64,000 bases of DNA from Lacibacter luteus (GTDB lineage Bacteria; Bacteroidota; Bacteroidia; Chitinophagales; Chitinophagaceae). The stretch is from positions 1-64,000 of the forward strand of contig NZ_SDHW01000003.1 in the NCBI RefSeq assembly GCF_004118265.1. Direction: 5' to 3'. The notes below the pieces were generated by a model that saw nothing but the letters and a program-made list of their open reading frames with translations, was not told the DNA's origin and searched no databases. Shown piece after piece: positions 15,526 to 24,525 of the stretch (position 1 is the first letter of the stretch; every line of letters starts with the position of its first letter). The position numbers and the translations under genes are program-made.

Positions 15526-18500
15526 ATGAAACAGTTTTTCTCTCTGTTTTTGCTTTGCATGTGTTGTACGATTGCATTTGCCCAAAACCGCCAGATAAAA
15601 GGAAAGGTTACGGACGAAACCGGTGCCGGTTTAGCAGGTGTAAGTGTATTGCTGAGTGGAGCCAACAACGGTGTGCAAACAGATGCCAATGGTAATTTTT
15701 CTATTACTGCGCCGGGTACAGGTGCTGTAACATTAACCATCAGTTATTCGGGTTACAAACAACAAACAGTTAAAACCGATGGCAAATCGGAACTAAACAT
15801 CAGTCTTGAAAAAGATGTTACAGCATTAGAAGATGTGGTGGTAATTGGTTATGGAACAATTAAACGTAAAGATCTTACGGGTACTGTTTCATCAATTGGT
15901 GCGAATGAATTATCAAAGATCCCGGTTTCAAGTGCAGCCGAAGCAATTACGGGTCGCTTACCTGGTGTACAGGTAACATCTGTTGATGGTGCACCCGGTG
16001 CTGAAATCGTCATTCGTGTACGTGGTGGTGGTTCGGTTACACAGGATAACTCGCCGCTTTATATTGTTGATGGTTTTCCTGTTAACAACATTAATGATAT
16101 TGCCCCCTCCGATATTGCGAGCATCGACATCTTGAAAGATGCGGCTACAACAGCGATCTACGGTGCACGTGGTGCGAACGGTGTTGTTATTATTTCTACC
16201 AAAAATGCAAAGGCGGGTAAAACAACGATTACGTTTAACTCGTTTGGTACTGCACGCACTTTACCCCGCCAGCTCGAAGTTTTATCGCCTTACGAATTTG
16301 TATTGGCCAACTATGAGTATGCACGTTTGCAAAACCAAACAACAGTTGATGGTTTCACCAAATACTTTGGTGCTTATGAAGATCTTGAATTGTATAAATA
16401 TCAGAAGGGTACCAACTGGCAAAAGGAGTTATTTGGTAAGCCGGTGTATTCGCAACAACATAATCTTGGTATTACAGGGGGTACTGCTAAAACAAAATTC
16501 AGTTTAAGTGCAACCAACAATACCGATCAGGGTTTAATGCAGGGATCGGGCTACCAACGCAACTACCTCAACTTTAAATTAAACCATGAAGTTGCAAAGA
16601 ATTTAAAGCTCGACTATTCCTCCCGTTTTGTACATACTGTAACTGATGGTGCAGGTTCATCCGGTTCATCGAATTTCCGTATTGGAGATGCCATCACTAC
16701 ACGCCCTGTAAATGGTATTGCCGATTTTATCCAGATCGATCCAAATCCGGGTGGTACAGATGATGATTACGAACAGTTCCTGAAGAGTCTCATCAGCCCA
16801 ACCCAACTGCTTGCACAGGATTACCGTAAGCGTGTGGCACATACATTAAATATGAATGCTGCTGCAACATGGAACATCATTCCAAGTCTTATCTATCGCA
16901 CAGAGTTTGGTATGGATCTTACATTCGGTCAGCTGAAGCGTTATTACGGTCCGTTAACTTCTGTTTCACGTAACGAAGGAAGTAATTTGCCAATGGGCGA
17001 AATTACAAACTCCAATGCACGTAGCTTCCGTTGGGCAAATACACTTACATATAAAAAAGAAATTGGTAAGCACGATTTTACTGTGCTTGGCGGACAGGAG
17101 ATCAATATCCTCAACAAAGGATTTTCTGAATATACACGTGCAAAACTGTTTGTTGAAAATACAAGCCCTGAACGCATGTTTGCCAATATGCAATTGGGTA
17201 CAACAGACAGACATACAACCAATATTGCAGCCGGACAAAAACTTGCTTCTTTCTTCGGACGTATCAACTATCAATACGATTCACGTTACCTGCTTACGCT
17301 TACACTTCGTGCAGATGCCTCAACCAAATTTTCGCCAGAAAAACAATGGGGCTACTTTCCTGCTGCTGCGTTTGCATGGCGTGTGTCGAGAGAAAACTTC
17401 ATGAGCAATATTAAGTGGATTGATGATCTGAAATTCCGCATCAGCTACGGTGCTGCAGGTAACGACCGCATTGCCGATAATATCTGGCGTGTACTCTTCC
17501 AGGCAAGTGATAACAGAACAATTGGGTTTGGTGATGTTGCCAACCCTTATTATACCTACGCAACAAGCTCATTGCCCAACCCGTTTGTACAATGGGAAAC
17601 AAATATTACCCGTAACACAGGTCTTGATTTTACATTGTTTAAACAACGCTTAACCGGTGCGTTAGATTTTTACTGGAACAGTGCAAAAAATCTGCTGGTA
17701 TTAACAGATATTCCGCAAAACACAGGTTTCAGTACACAGCAACAAAACATCGGTCAAACATCAAACAAAGGTGTTGAGCTTGGTTTAAATGCTTCAATTA
17801 TTCAAAAAAGAGATTTTCAACTGAATGCTACATTCAACATTGGTTTCAATAAAGCAAAAATTGACAACCTTGGCGGCCCTTCAGAAAAATCATTGCAATC
17901 GAACTGGGCAAGTACCGATCTGAAACAACAGGACGATTACCGTGTTTATGTTGGACAAACAATTGGTTTAATGTATGGCTATGTAACAGATGGCTGGTAC
18001 ACAGCAGACGATTTTGCATCGTATAACCCAATTACAAGAACATATACACTTAAAGCAGGTGTACCAACTGTTGGTTCTTTACTGGGTGGTGTAATTGGTG
18101 TGCGCCCCGGTACAATGAAGTTGAAAGACCTCGACAGCAATGGTGTTATCAACGCTTCCGATCGTAAAGTAATTGGCAGTGCCTTACCAAAATACTCAGG
18201 TGGTTTTGGTTTAAGTGCTACCATTAAAAACTTCGACATCAGTGCATACTTCAATTTTGTTGTAGGTAACGATGTGTACAACACAGGTAAAATTTCATTC
18301 AACCAGTTTTACCGTACCAACTATGGCAACATGCTGAATACTGTTAATTCTGATAACCGTTATAAATACATTGATGCATCAGGTAACCTTGTAACAGATC
18401 TTACAGAATTGAGCAAGTTAAATGCAAATGCAAAAATCTGGTCGCCATTTTCATTTGGTAATGCTACACCTGTGTTTCATTCATGGGCTGTGGAAAATGG

Positions 18501-18753
18501 ATCGTTCCTTCGTTTAAATACATTAACGGTTGGGTACTCATTACCAAAACGTATTACATCGGTTGTACACATGACCAAAGTGCGTGTATATGCAACTGTT
18601 TACAACGCATTCCTCTGGACAAAATATTCCGGTTACGATCCTGAAGTGAGTTCTACAAGAAGCGATGGCTATTCACAATTAACTCCCGGTGTTGATTATT
18701 CGGCCTATCCTAAGAGCCGCAACTTTACAGCGGGTATTAACGTAACATTTTAA
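15526..18753 (+). CDS. susC: SusC/RagA-type TonB-dependent outer-membrane transporter
   Basis: This is a 1075-residue importer for pectin-derived oligosaccharides. It has a signal peptide (residues 1-20, ending A-F-A-Q), then a carboxypeptidase-regulatory-like domain (about 24-100, I-K-G-K-V-T-D-E-T-G). The TonB-box region L-E-D-V-V-V-I-G-Y-G-T follows, then the plug (about 115-230, I-Y-G-A-R-G-A-N-G-V-V-I-I-S-T-K) and the beta barrel to the C-terminal phenylalanine. It heads block 1 and is followed 10 bases later by SusD. The LacI-type operator upstream implies repression without substrate. Assignment of pectin as substrate comes from the neighbours, not from the protein itself. Confidence 0.95.
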   Translation: MKQFFSLFLLCMCCTIAFAQNRQIKGKVTDETGAGLAGVSVLLSGANNGVQTDANGNFSITAPGTGAVTLTISYSGYKQQTVKTDGKSELNISLEKDVTALEDVVVIGYGTIKRKDLTGTVSSIGANELSKIPVSSAAEAITGRLPGVQVTSVDGAPGAEIVIRVRGGGSVTQDNSPLYIVDGFPVNNINDIAPSDIASIDILKDAATTAIYGARGANGVVIISTKNAKAGKTTITFNSFGTARTLPRQLEVLSPYEFVLANYEYARLQNQTTVDGFTKYFGAYEDLELYKYQKGTNWQKELFGKPVYSQQHNLGITGGTAKTKFSLSATNNTDQGLMQGSGYQRNYLNFKLNHEVAKNLKLDYSSRFVHTVTDGAGSSGSSNFRIGDAITTRPVNGIADFIQIDPNPGGTDDDYEQFLKSLISPTQLLAQDYRKRVAHTLNMNAAATWNIIPSLIYRTEFGMDLTFGQLKRYYGPLTSVSRNEGSNLPMGEITNSNARSFRWANTLTYKKEIGKHDFTVLGGQEINILNKGFSEYTRAKLFVENTSPERMFANMQLGTTDRHTTNIAAGQKLASFFGRINYQYDSRYLLTLTLRADASTKFSPEKQWGYFPAAAFAWRVSRENFMSNIKWIDDLKFRISYGAAGNDRIADNIWRVLFQASDNRTIGFGDVANPYYTYATSSLPNPFVQWETNITRNTGLDFTLFKQRLTGALDFYWNSAKNLLVLTDIPQNTGFSTQQQNIGQTSNKGVELGLNASIIQKRDFQLNATFNIGFNKAKIDNLGGPSEKSLQSNWASTDLKQQDDYRVYVGQTIGLMYGYVTDGWYTADDFASYNPITRTYTLKAGVPTVGSLLGGVIGVRPGTMKLKDLDSNGVINASDRKVIGSALPKYSGGFGLSATIKNFDISAYFNFVVGNDVYNTGKISFNQFYRTNYGNMLNTVNSDNRYKYIDASGNLVTDLTELSKLNANAKIWSPFSFGNATPVFHSWAVENGSFLRLNTLTVGYSLPKRITSVVHMTKVRVYATVYNAFLWTKYSGYDPEVSSTRSDGYSQLTPGVDYSAYPKSRNFTAGINVTF

Positions 18754-18763
18754 AGCAATTGCC

Positions 18764-20593
18764 ATGAAAAAAATATATTTCATTTTATTATTAATAGCAA
18801 TTACTTCGCTGCAGTCGTGCAAGAAGTTTTTAACGGCCGATTCGCCTTCGTTAACCGATCTTGAGTATGTATTTAATACAGAAGCCGATGCAAAAAAAGC
18901 GGTGAATTCGGTTTATGCATTGTTTAATCAGGATGCATTTACTTCACGTCTTTCCAATAATTTTTCGGGCAACTCCGATATTGAATGTGGTGGTGTTTCT
19001 GCATCGCCCGATAACTCACGCCGTGACATTTGGTCGTTTGAATGTACACCTGCCAATGGCGATTTGTTAACAGTATGGAACAATGGTTACAATGCCATTA
19101 ACCGTGCCAACGAATGTGAAAAGGGTTTGAAAGAAGTATCGTTGGTAAAAGATCCTACGAACAAAGTATTTAATAACCTGCTTGGCGAAACAAGAGCATT
19201 GCGTGCTCTTTGGTTTTATTGGTTAATGAATCACTGGGGTGATGTTCCGTTTAAAACAACTCCTTCACGTGCGGGTGATAATTTTTATTTAGGAAGAACA
19301 GGAAGAGATACCATACTTACATTCCTGATCAATGATCTGATTGAAATAGAACCCAAAATGTCGTGGGCAGATGAACTTGATTTTGGTATCGAGCGCATCA
19401 ACCGTGAGTTTGTAATTGGAATGATAGCACGTTTATCGTTAATGCGTGGTGGTTACTGGTTATATCCTGATAAAACCATGAAGCGTAAAGACGATTATTT
19501 GAAGTATTACGAGATAGCAAATACATATACGAAGAAACTGATGGATCTGAAGCCCCGTGCTCTTCCTGATTATGCAACTGTTTTCCAAAACGTAAACAAA
19601 TACATCAAACCATTAAACAGCGATGTGTTGTACGAAGTAGCGTTTCATCCCGGTTTTGGTGATGTGGGTTGGAACCATGGTATAAGAGTAGATGCAGGTA
19701 CACATCCATACGGTTCGGGTTCAAACTATTTGTCTTTGCCCATCACGTATTATCACTCGTTCGATACAACTGACAAACGCTTACCGGTTTCCTGTTTTCT
19801 TGTTTATTACGATAAAGATCTTATTCAGCAACCTGCAGGTGCAACTTCTGTTGCTCCGGGTAAATGGAACAGGTTATTGGTGCCAACACCACTGGGAGCA
19901 TCTACTGCAAAGGGTACAGGCATTAACTGGCCGTTGATGCGCTATTCCGACATTTTATTAATGTTTGCTGAAAGTGAAAACGAATTGAACGGACCAACTG
20001 CCGCTGCACAAAATGCGTTGCGTTTGGTACGTCAGCGTGCATTTTCTGAAAGCTTGTGGAGCGATAAAGTAACTGCTTACATTACTACTGCAGCTGCAGG
20101 CAAGCAAACTTTCTTCGATGCTATTGTAAACGAGCGTGCATGGGAATTTGGCGGTGAATGTTTACGCAAATATGATCTTGCCCGTTGGAACCTCTATGGG
20201 AAAAAAGTAGCAGATGCAAGAAATGCATTGATTCAAATGGGTATTGATGGTACCACAAACACAGGTACATATGCCAACTTACCAGACTATATGTATTATA
20301 AGAAAAGTGCCAACGGTGTAATTACCTGGTTAAACTTATACAGAAGACCGGCAGTGGAACCTCCTGTAAAAGATGTGCCTACAGTTGGCAGTAACCCCGA
20401 TGGTTATACACGTATTGCATGGACCAGATCGATGTACAACACAACTACCAGCGGCCCGGCAAACTTTCCGCTTTGGACCTGGAGAGGTTATTCCGATTAT
20501 ACAGGTGCTACAGCTGTACGTTATATTTTGCCTTTACATAGTTCGGTTGTAACAAGCAGCCTTGGTGCACTGCAAAATCAATATGGGTACTAA
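18764..20593 (+). CDS. susD: SusD/RagB-type glycan-binding lipoprotein
   Basis: This is a 609-residue surface lipoprotein. The lipobox L-Q-S-C places the acylated cysteine at residue 19. The N-terminal TPR-like helical part (about 35-290) has the W-N-N-G-Y-N-A-I-N-R-A-N and T-R-A-L-R-A-L-W-F-Y-W-L patterns. The C-terminal SusD part has R-Y-S-D-I-L-L-M-F-A-E-S-E-N, L-R-L-V-R-Q-R-A and I-V-N-E-R-A-W-E-F-G-G-E. It caps SusC and captures the oligosaccharide. It is cotranscribed with susC and with the next lipoprotein gene. Confidence 0.95.
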   Translation: MKKIYFILLLIAITSLQSCKKFLTADSPSLTDLEYVFNTEADAKKAVNSVYALFNQDAFTSRLSNNFSGNSDIECGGVSASPDNSRRDIWSFECTPANGDLLTVWNNGYNAINRANECEKGLKEVSLVKDPTNKVFNNLLGETRALRALWFYWLMNHWGDVPFKTTPSRAGDNFYLGRTGRDTILTFLINDLIEIEPKMSWADELDFGIERINREFVIGMIARLSLMRGGYWLYPDKTMKRKDDYLKYYEIANTYTKKLMDLKPRALPDYATVFQNVNKYIKPLNSDVLYEVAFHPGFGDVGWNHGIRVDAGTHPYGSGSNYLSLPITYYHSFDTTDKRLPVSCFLVYYDKDLIQQPAGATSVAPGKWNRLLVPTPLGASTAKGTGINWPLMRYSDILLMFAESENELNGPTAAAQNALRLVRQRAFSESLWSDKVTAYITTAAAGKQTFFDAIVNERAWEFGGECLRKYDLARWNLYGKKVADARNALIQMGIDGTTNTGTYANLPDYMYYKKSANGVITWLNLYRRPAVEPPVKDVPTVGSNPDGYTRIAWTRSMYNTTTSGPANFPLWTWRGYSDYTGATAVRYILPLHSSVVTSSLGALQNQYGY

Positions 20594-20625
20594 TTAAACT
20601 GATTGGCCATTCTAAAAAAACAGCA

Positions 20626-22200
20626 ATGAAAAAATTACTTTTTATATCACTGGCTGCAACATTGGTATTCATCGCTTGTAAAAAAGTGGAAGACCTTGGT
20701 GAAGCGCCACGTTTATTCCGACCTGTTATTAAAGATGCCTTGCTGTCGGAAGGTAACTGGATAAAGGTATCGTGGCAGCCCATTAAAGGTGCAGCATCGT
20801 ACACAGCAGAAATAAGTGTAGATAGTTTTAAAACAGTTGCAGGAAGAATAACAACTGATACCAATGTGCATGTGTTTGAAAATCTTTATTGGGAAAAATT
20901 ATACCAGGTAAGGGTGAAAGCAGTTGCAGCAGATACATCGCACAACTCGAAGTTTGCCGATCTGGGTGCAATTAAAACAGCACGTTTTCCTACCATCTTA
21001 AACATACCGTCTCTCAGCGAAGTAAATGATAACTCAGTAAAAGTTAGCTGGACAACAAGTGGAGCAGCAGTAACAGAAGTAAAGATCTTACTTGCTGCCG
21101 ATAGTTCTGTTGTAAAAACTGCAACCATGAATGGTACCGATGTAGCAAACGCCTACAAACTTGTTTCCGGGTTGAATGCATCAACTGCTTATATCATTTT
21201 TCTGTATAGTGGTACAACAGTTCGTGGTTGGGCAAACTTTACAACCAAGGCAGCCTTAACGGGTGCGTTAATTGATCTTCGCAATATTACCGGTGTGCCA
21301 AGTTTGTTAATTGATACCATTCCTGATATTGCATCGGGTAGTATTATCTTACTGAAACGTGGTGAAACTTATAATATCAGTACATCCCTCAGCCTTAATA
21401 AAACGCTCACCTTTATGGCAGGCGATGATTTGTTGAACCCGGCAAAACCAATCATCTTAATGCCATCAAATTTCAATATTGCATCAGGTGCAGTAATTGA
21501 CTCTATCGTATTTAATGATGTGGTGTTGCGTGGTACTGATTATGCATCGAAATATGTATTCAATATCAATGCTGCCTGTACCATTGGCAAAATACGTTTT
21601 GAAAACTGCGTTGCAGAAATTTTCAGAGGTGTACTTCGTGCCCAAAGTCAGCCGGTTATTATCACAAATCTGGAAATGAATAATTGCATTGTTGACAGCA
21701 TTTCTAATTACGGAGTATTTAATATTGATGTAGCAACAAGCCGTGCGGACTATATTAAAATAACGAACAGTACTATTTATAAAGCAGAAAAAGTTATCAC
21801 AAGTCGTAACAACTCCATTGCTGTTTTAGTAGAAAACTGTACGTTCAACGAGGCACCTGCAGGTAACAGCTCTTCATATTATATCGATTACAGTACGTCC
21901 GGTACCAATAACGTAACAAACGGTATTACTGTAAATAATTGCATTTTTGGAATTGGAAAAAACAGTTCGGGTGCATACACTGTACGAGATGTGCGTGCAA
22001 ATGCGGCTACAATAATCAATACAAGTAATAACTTTCGTACTTCCGATCATTTGTCGGCAGGTAATGATTTTCCGAGTATCACAACGTTAGGAATATCTGC
22101 AGCACAATTATGGCAAGACCCTGCTGCGGGCAATTTCAAAATAATTAATACTTCCTTCACCGGCAGAAGTAACTCAGGTGATCCACGCTGGAGATTGTAA
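20626..22200 (+). CDS. Surface lipoprotein with FN3 and DUF4957/DUF5123 domains
   Basis: This is a 524-residue lipoprotein with lipobox V-F-I-A-C (cysteine 18). Two fibronectin-III-like domains (about 30-112 and 118-212) are followed by a DUF4957-like segment (about 215-360) and a DUF5123-like right-handed beta-helix (about 360-515) rich in N-N-C-I, F-x-N-C and I-x-N-S-T turns. This arrangement is common as the third gene after susCD in pectin loci, where it is thought to bind homogalacturonan or related glycans at the surface. Catalysis is not excluded, but no active site is obvious. A strong terminator follows. Confidence 0.8.
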   Translation: MKKLLFISLAATLVFIACKKVEDLGEAPRLFRPVIKDALLSEGNWIKVSWQPIKGAASYTAEISVDSFKTVAGRITTDTNVHVFENLYWEKLYQVRVKAVAADTSHNSKFADLGAIKTARFPTILNIPSLSEVNDNSVKVSWTTSGAAVTEVKILLAADSSVVKTATMNGTDVANAYKLVSGLNASTAYIIFLYSGTTVRGWANFTTKAALTGALIDLRNITGVPSLLIDTIPDIASGSIILLKRGETYNISTSLSLNKTLTFMAGDDLLNPAKPIILMPSNFNIASGAVIDSIVFNDVVLRGTDYASKYVFNINAACTIGKIRFENCVAEIFRGVLRAQSQPVIITNLEMNNCIVDSISNYGVFNIDVATSRADYIKITNSTIYKAEKVITSRNNSIAVLVENCTFNEAPAGNSSSYYIDYSTSGTNNVTNGITVNNCIFGIGKNSSGAYTVRDVRANAATIINTSNNFRTSDHLSAGNDFPSITTLGISAAQLWQDPAAGNFKIINTSFTGRSNSGDPRWRL

Positions 22201-22221
22201 GCATCATTGAAGAAAAACCAT

Positions 22222-22251
22222 AAAACGCCGCAGCAATTGTTGCGGCGTTTT
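22222..22251 (+). terminator. Terminator ending the susCD operon
   Basis: AAAACGCCGCA (22222-22232) pairs perfectly with TGCGGCGTTTT (22241-22251) around an 8-base loop. This 11-bp stem ending in a T-run separates block 1 from the lyase block. Confidence 0.88.
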
Positions 22252-22282
22252 CCCCAAAATCTGTTGTTAACGAAAATGCTGC

Positions 22283-22299
22283 CGGTATGATTAATACCG
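22283..22299. promoter_or_regulatory. Inverted repeat before the pectate lyase operon
   Basis: CGGTAT and ATACCG flank GATTA, 47 bases before the ATG at 22346 and just after the terminator. It is a candidate operator for block 2. It is unlike the LacI-type sites of blocks 1 and 3. Confidence 0.35.
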
Positions 22300-22345
22300 A
22301 TAAGAATGTTATTGTAAAAATTGATTCAACAGAAAGACGCAGTTA

Positions 22346-23770
22346 ATGAAAACAAAACAGGTTACACTTGCACTTGCAGTATTGCTGCAGTTTGCAACCG
22401 GTGCATGTGCACAAACAAAACAGGTAACAGGCAACAATACAACAGCTATCGCTTTCCCCGGTGCCGAAGGCTATGGCAAATACACAACCGGTGGTCGTGG
22501 TGGAAAAGTGATGGTCGTTACTAATCTCAACGATAATGGCGCAGGTAGTTTTCGTGAAGCTGCTGAAGCAAAAGGCAAACGTATTGTTGTGTTTGCTGTT
22601 TCAGGAACCATTCATCTCGAAACCAAATTATTTATTAAAGGCGACATCACTGTTGCCGGGCAAACTGCTCCCGGTGATGGCATTTGTTTTGCTGATCAGC
22701 CGGTGAGTTTAGCTGGTGATAACATTATTGTGCGTTACATACGTGTACGCATGGGCGATAAATATCAGCGACAAAAAGGAATGGTGGATGGTAGCGGTGG
22801 CGATGATGCATTTGGCGCTTCGGGCCGCAAGCATATCATCATCGATCATTGTTCGTTCAGCTGGAGTACTGATGAAGTATGTTCTGTTTACAAAGGCGAT
22901 AGCACTACATTACAATGGAATATCATTACCGAACCACTCAATTACTCTTATCATTTTGAAACAGGTGATAAGGATTGGGAACATCATGGCTATGGTGGTA
23001 TCTGGGGCGGACAGCATTTATCAGCACATCATAACCTGTTTGCACATTGTGTAAGTCGCAATCCACGCTTCAATGGCGCACGACTTGGTGCTGATGCAGA
23101 GTTTGTTGATTTCAGAAACAATCTTATCTACAACTGGCAGGGCAATAATGTGTATGGTGGTGAAGGTGGCACTTACAATATGGTGAATAATTATTATCGC
23201 TATGGCCCCTCCACAAACAAAAACGTTCGCTTTCGTATTGTGAATCCTTCCAAACTGGATAAACAACCATACGGACAATTTTATGTAGAAGGGAATTTTG
23301 TTGAGGATGCACCCGATGTAACAAAGAATAATGTTGCTGGTGTACACATTGATCCGAAAGGAACAGAAGAAGAAAAGAAAACAGTTGTACAAACAAAAGC
23401 ATTCCCAACAGATGCTATTCCTGTACAAAGTGCAGAAGATGCCTACAAAGCAATTCTGTTGCAAGTGGGTGCTTCGTACAAACGTGATACAATGGATGCA
23501 CGCATCATCAACAACGTCATTAACCGTACCGGAGCGATCATTGATGTGCAGGGGCACTACCCACATCATTCAGCTTTTGAAATCACCACGAATGCATGGC
23601 CCGTTTTAAAATCCGTACCTGTGCTAACCGATACTGATAAAGATGGTATGCCTGATGAATGGGAAAAAAAGAATGGATTAAATGCAAATGATGCTGGCGA
23701 TGCAAGTACAAACAAGCTGCATCAGCATTATACCAATATTGAAGTTTACATCAACAGTTTAGTTAAGTAA
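22346..23770 (+). CDS. Pectate lyase, polysaccharide lyase family 1
   Basis: This is a 474-residue secreted lyase with a signal peptide (1-22, ending G-A-C-A-Q). The PL1 parallel beta-helix begins A-F-P-G-A-E-G-Y-G-K-Y-T-T-G-G-R-G-G and continues with V-T-N-L-N-D-N-G-A-G-S-F-R, T-V-A-G-Q-T-A-P-G-D-G-I, I-I-D-H-C-S-F-S-W-S-T-D-E and S-R-N-P-R-F, where the conserved arginine is the expected catalytic base. A C-terminal D-T-D-K-D-G-M-P-D-E-W-E calcium-binding repeat follows (about 428-440). It cuts de-esterified homogalacturonan by beta-elimination, yielding unsaturated oligogalacturonides. It opens block 2 and is two bases from the next gene. Confidence 0.92.
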   Translation: MKTKQVTLALAVLLQFATGACAQTKQVTGNNTTAIAFPGAEGYGKYTTGGRGGKVMVVTNLNDNGAGSFREAAEAKGKRIVVFAVSGTIHLETKLFIKGDITVAGQTAPGDGICFADQPVSLAGDNIIVRYIRVRMGDKYQRQKGMVDGSGGDDAFGASGRKHIIIDHCSFSWSTDEVCSVYKGDSTTLQWNIITEPLNYSYHFETGDKDWEHHGYGGIWGGQHLSAHHNLFAHCVSRNPRFNGARLGADAEFVDFRNNLIYNWQGNNVYGGEGGTYNMVNNYYRYGPSTNKNVRFRIVNPSKLDKQPYGQFYVEGNFVEDAPDVTKNNVAGVHIDPKGTEEEKKTVVQTKAFPTDAIPVQSAEDAYKAILLQVGASYKRDTMDARIINNVINRTGAIIDVQGHYPHHSAFEITTNAWPVLKSVPVLTDTDKDGMPDEWEKKNGLNANDAGDASTNKLHQHYTNIEVYINSLVK

Positions 23771-23771
23771 C

Positions 23772-24515
23772 ATGAAGAAGATTATTGTATGTATGGCACT
23801 GCCACTGTTTGCATTGGTGCTGCCGCCAAAAAAGAAGATCAAAGTTTTTATTGCAGGCGATTCTACTGCAAGCATTAAAGATGTAAAAGCGTTTCCTGAA
23901 AACGGCTGGGGAATGCCCTTTGTTTATTTCTGGGATTCAACTGTAACTGTGGTGAACAAAGCAAAGAACGGCAGAAGTACATCTTCGTTTCAAACAGAAG
24001 GTTTGTGGAAGCAGATCATGGATGAAGCAGGCGAAGGCGATTATGTATTCATCCAGTTTGGACATAACGATGAAGTGCCCACCAAGAAAACGGCTACTAC
24101 TCCTGAACAGTTTAAAAACAATCTCAAAAAGTTTATAACAGAAACAAGAGAGAAGAAAGCAATTCCTGTGTTACTCACTTCAATGGCCAGAAGAAAATTC
24201 GACAGCACAGGTAAGATCGTTGGTACACACGATGAGTATATGAAGATTACAAGAGCAGTTGCCGCAGAAGAAAAAGCTATACTCTTTGACATGGATGTAT
24301 TGACGCAACAGCTCTATCAACAATTCGGGCCTGAAAATTCTGCATGGTTGTTTCTGCAATTAAAACCCGGCGAACACCCCAATCATCCGCAGGGTAAAGA
24401 TGACAACACACACTTTAATGAATTTGGTGCAAGACAGGTTGCACAGTTGGTATTAAAAGAGATCCGTTCGCAATTGCCGGAACTCGCATCAAGAATTGTA
24501 AATACAAAAGAATAA
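23772..24515 (+). CDS. Rhamnogalacturonan acetylesterase-like SGNH hydrolase (CE12)
   Basis: This is a 247-residue esterase. The four SGNH blocks are visible: F-I-A-G-D-S-T-A-S (serine near 33), N-K-A-K-N-G-R-S-T-S-S-F (glycine), Q-F-G-H-N-D-E (asparagine) and D-N-T-H-F-N-E-F-G-A (Asp-His). The spacing and the G-D-S-T-A start match rhamnogalacturonan acetylesterases, which remove acetyl groups from pectin backbones. The N-terminus has a short hydrophobic signal-like stretch. It lies between the two PL1 genes, so deacetylation is probably coupled with lyase attack. Confidence 0.9.
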   Translation: MKKIIVCMALPLFALVLPPKKKIKVFIAGDSTASIKDVKAFPENGWGMPFVYFWDSTVTVVNKAKNGRSTSSFQTEGLWKQIMDEAGEGDYVFIQFGHNDEVPTKKTATTPEQFKNNLKKFITETREKKAIPVLLTSMARRKFDSTGKIVGTHDEYMKITRAVAAEEKAILFDMDVLTQQLYQQFGPENSAWLFLQLKPGEHPNHPQGKDDNTHFNEFGARQVAQLVLKEIRSQLPELASRIVNTKE

Positions 24516-24525
24516 CTACTGCCAA

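Noticed and set aside
23021-23569. 182-codon minus-strand frame
   Set aside because: It is fully antisense to the PL1 pectate lyase and rich in C/I/H from codon mirroring.
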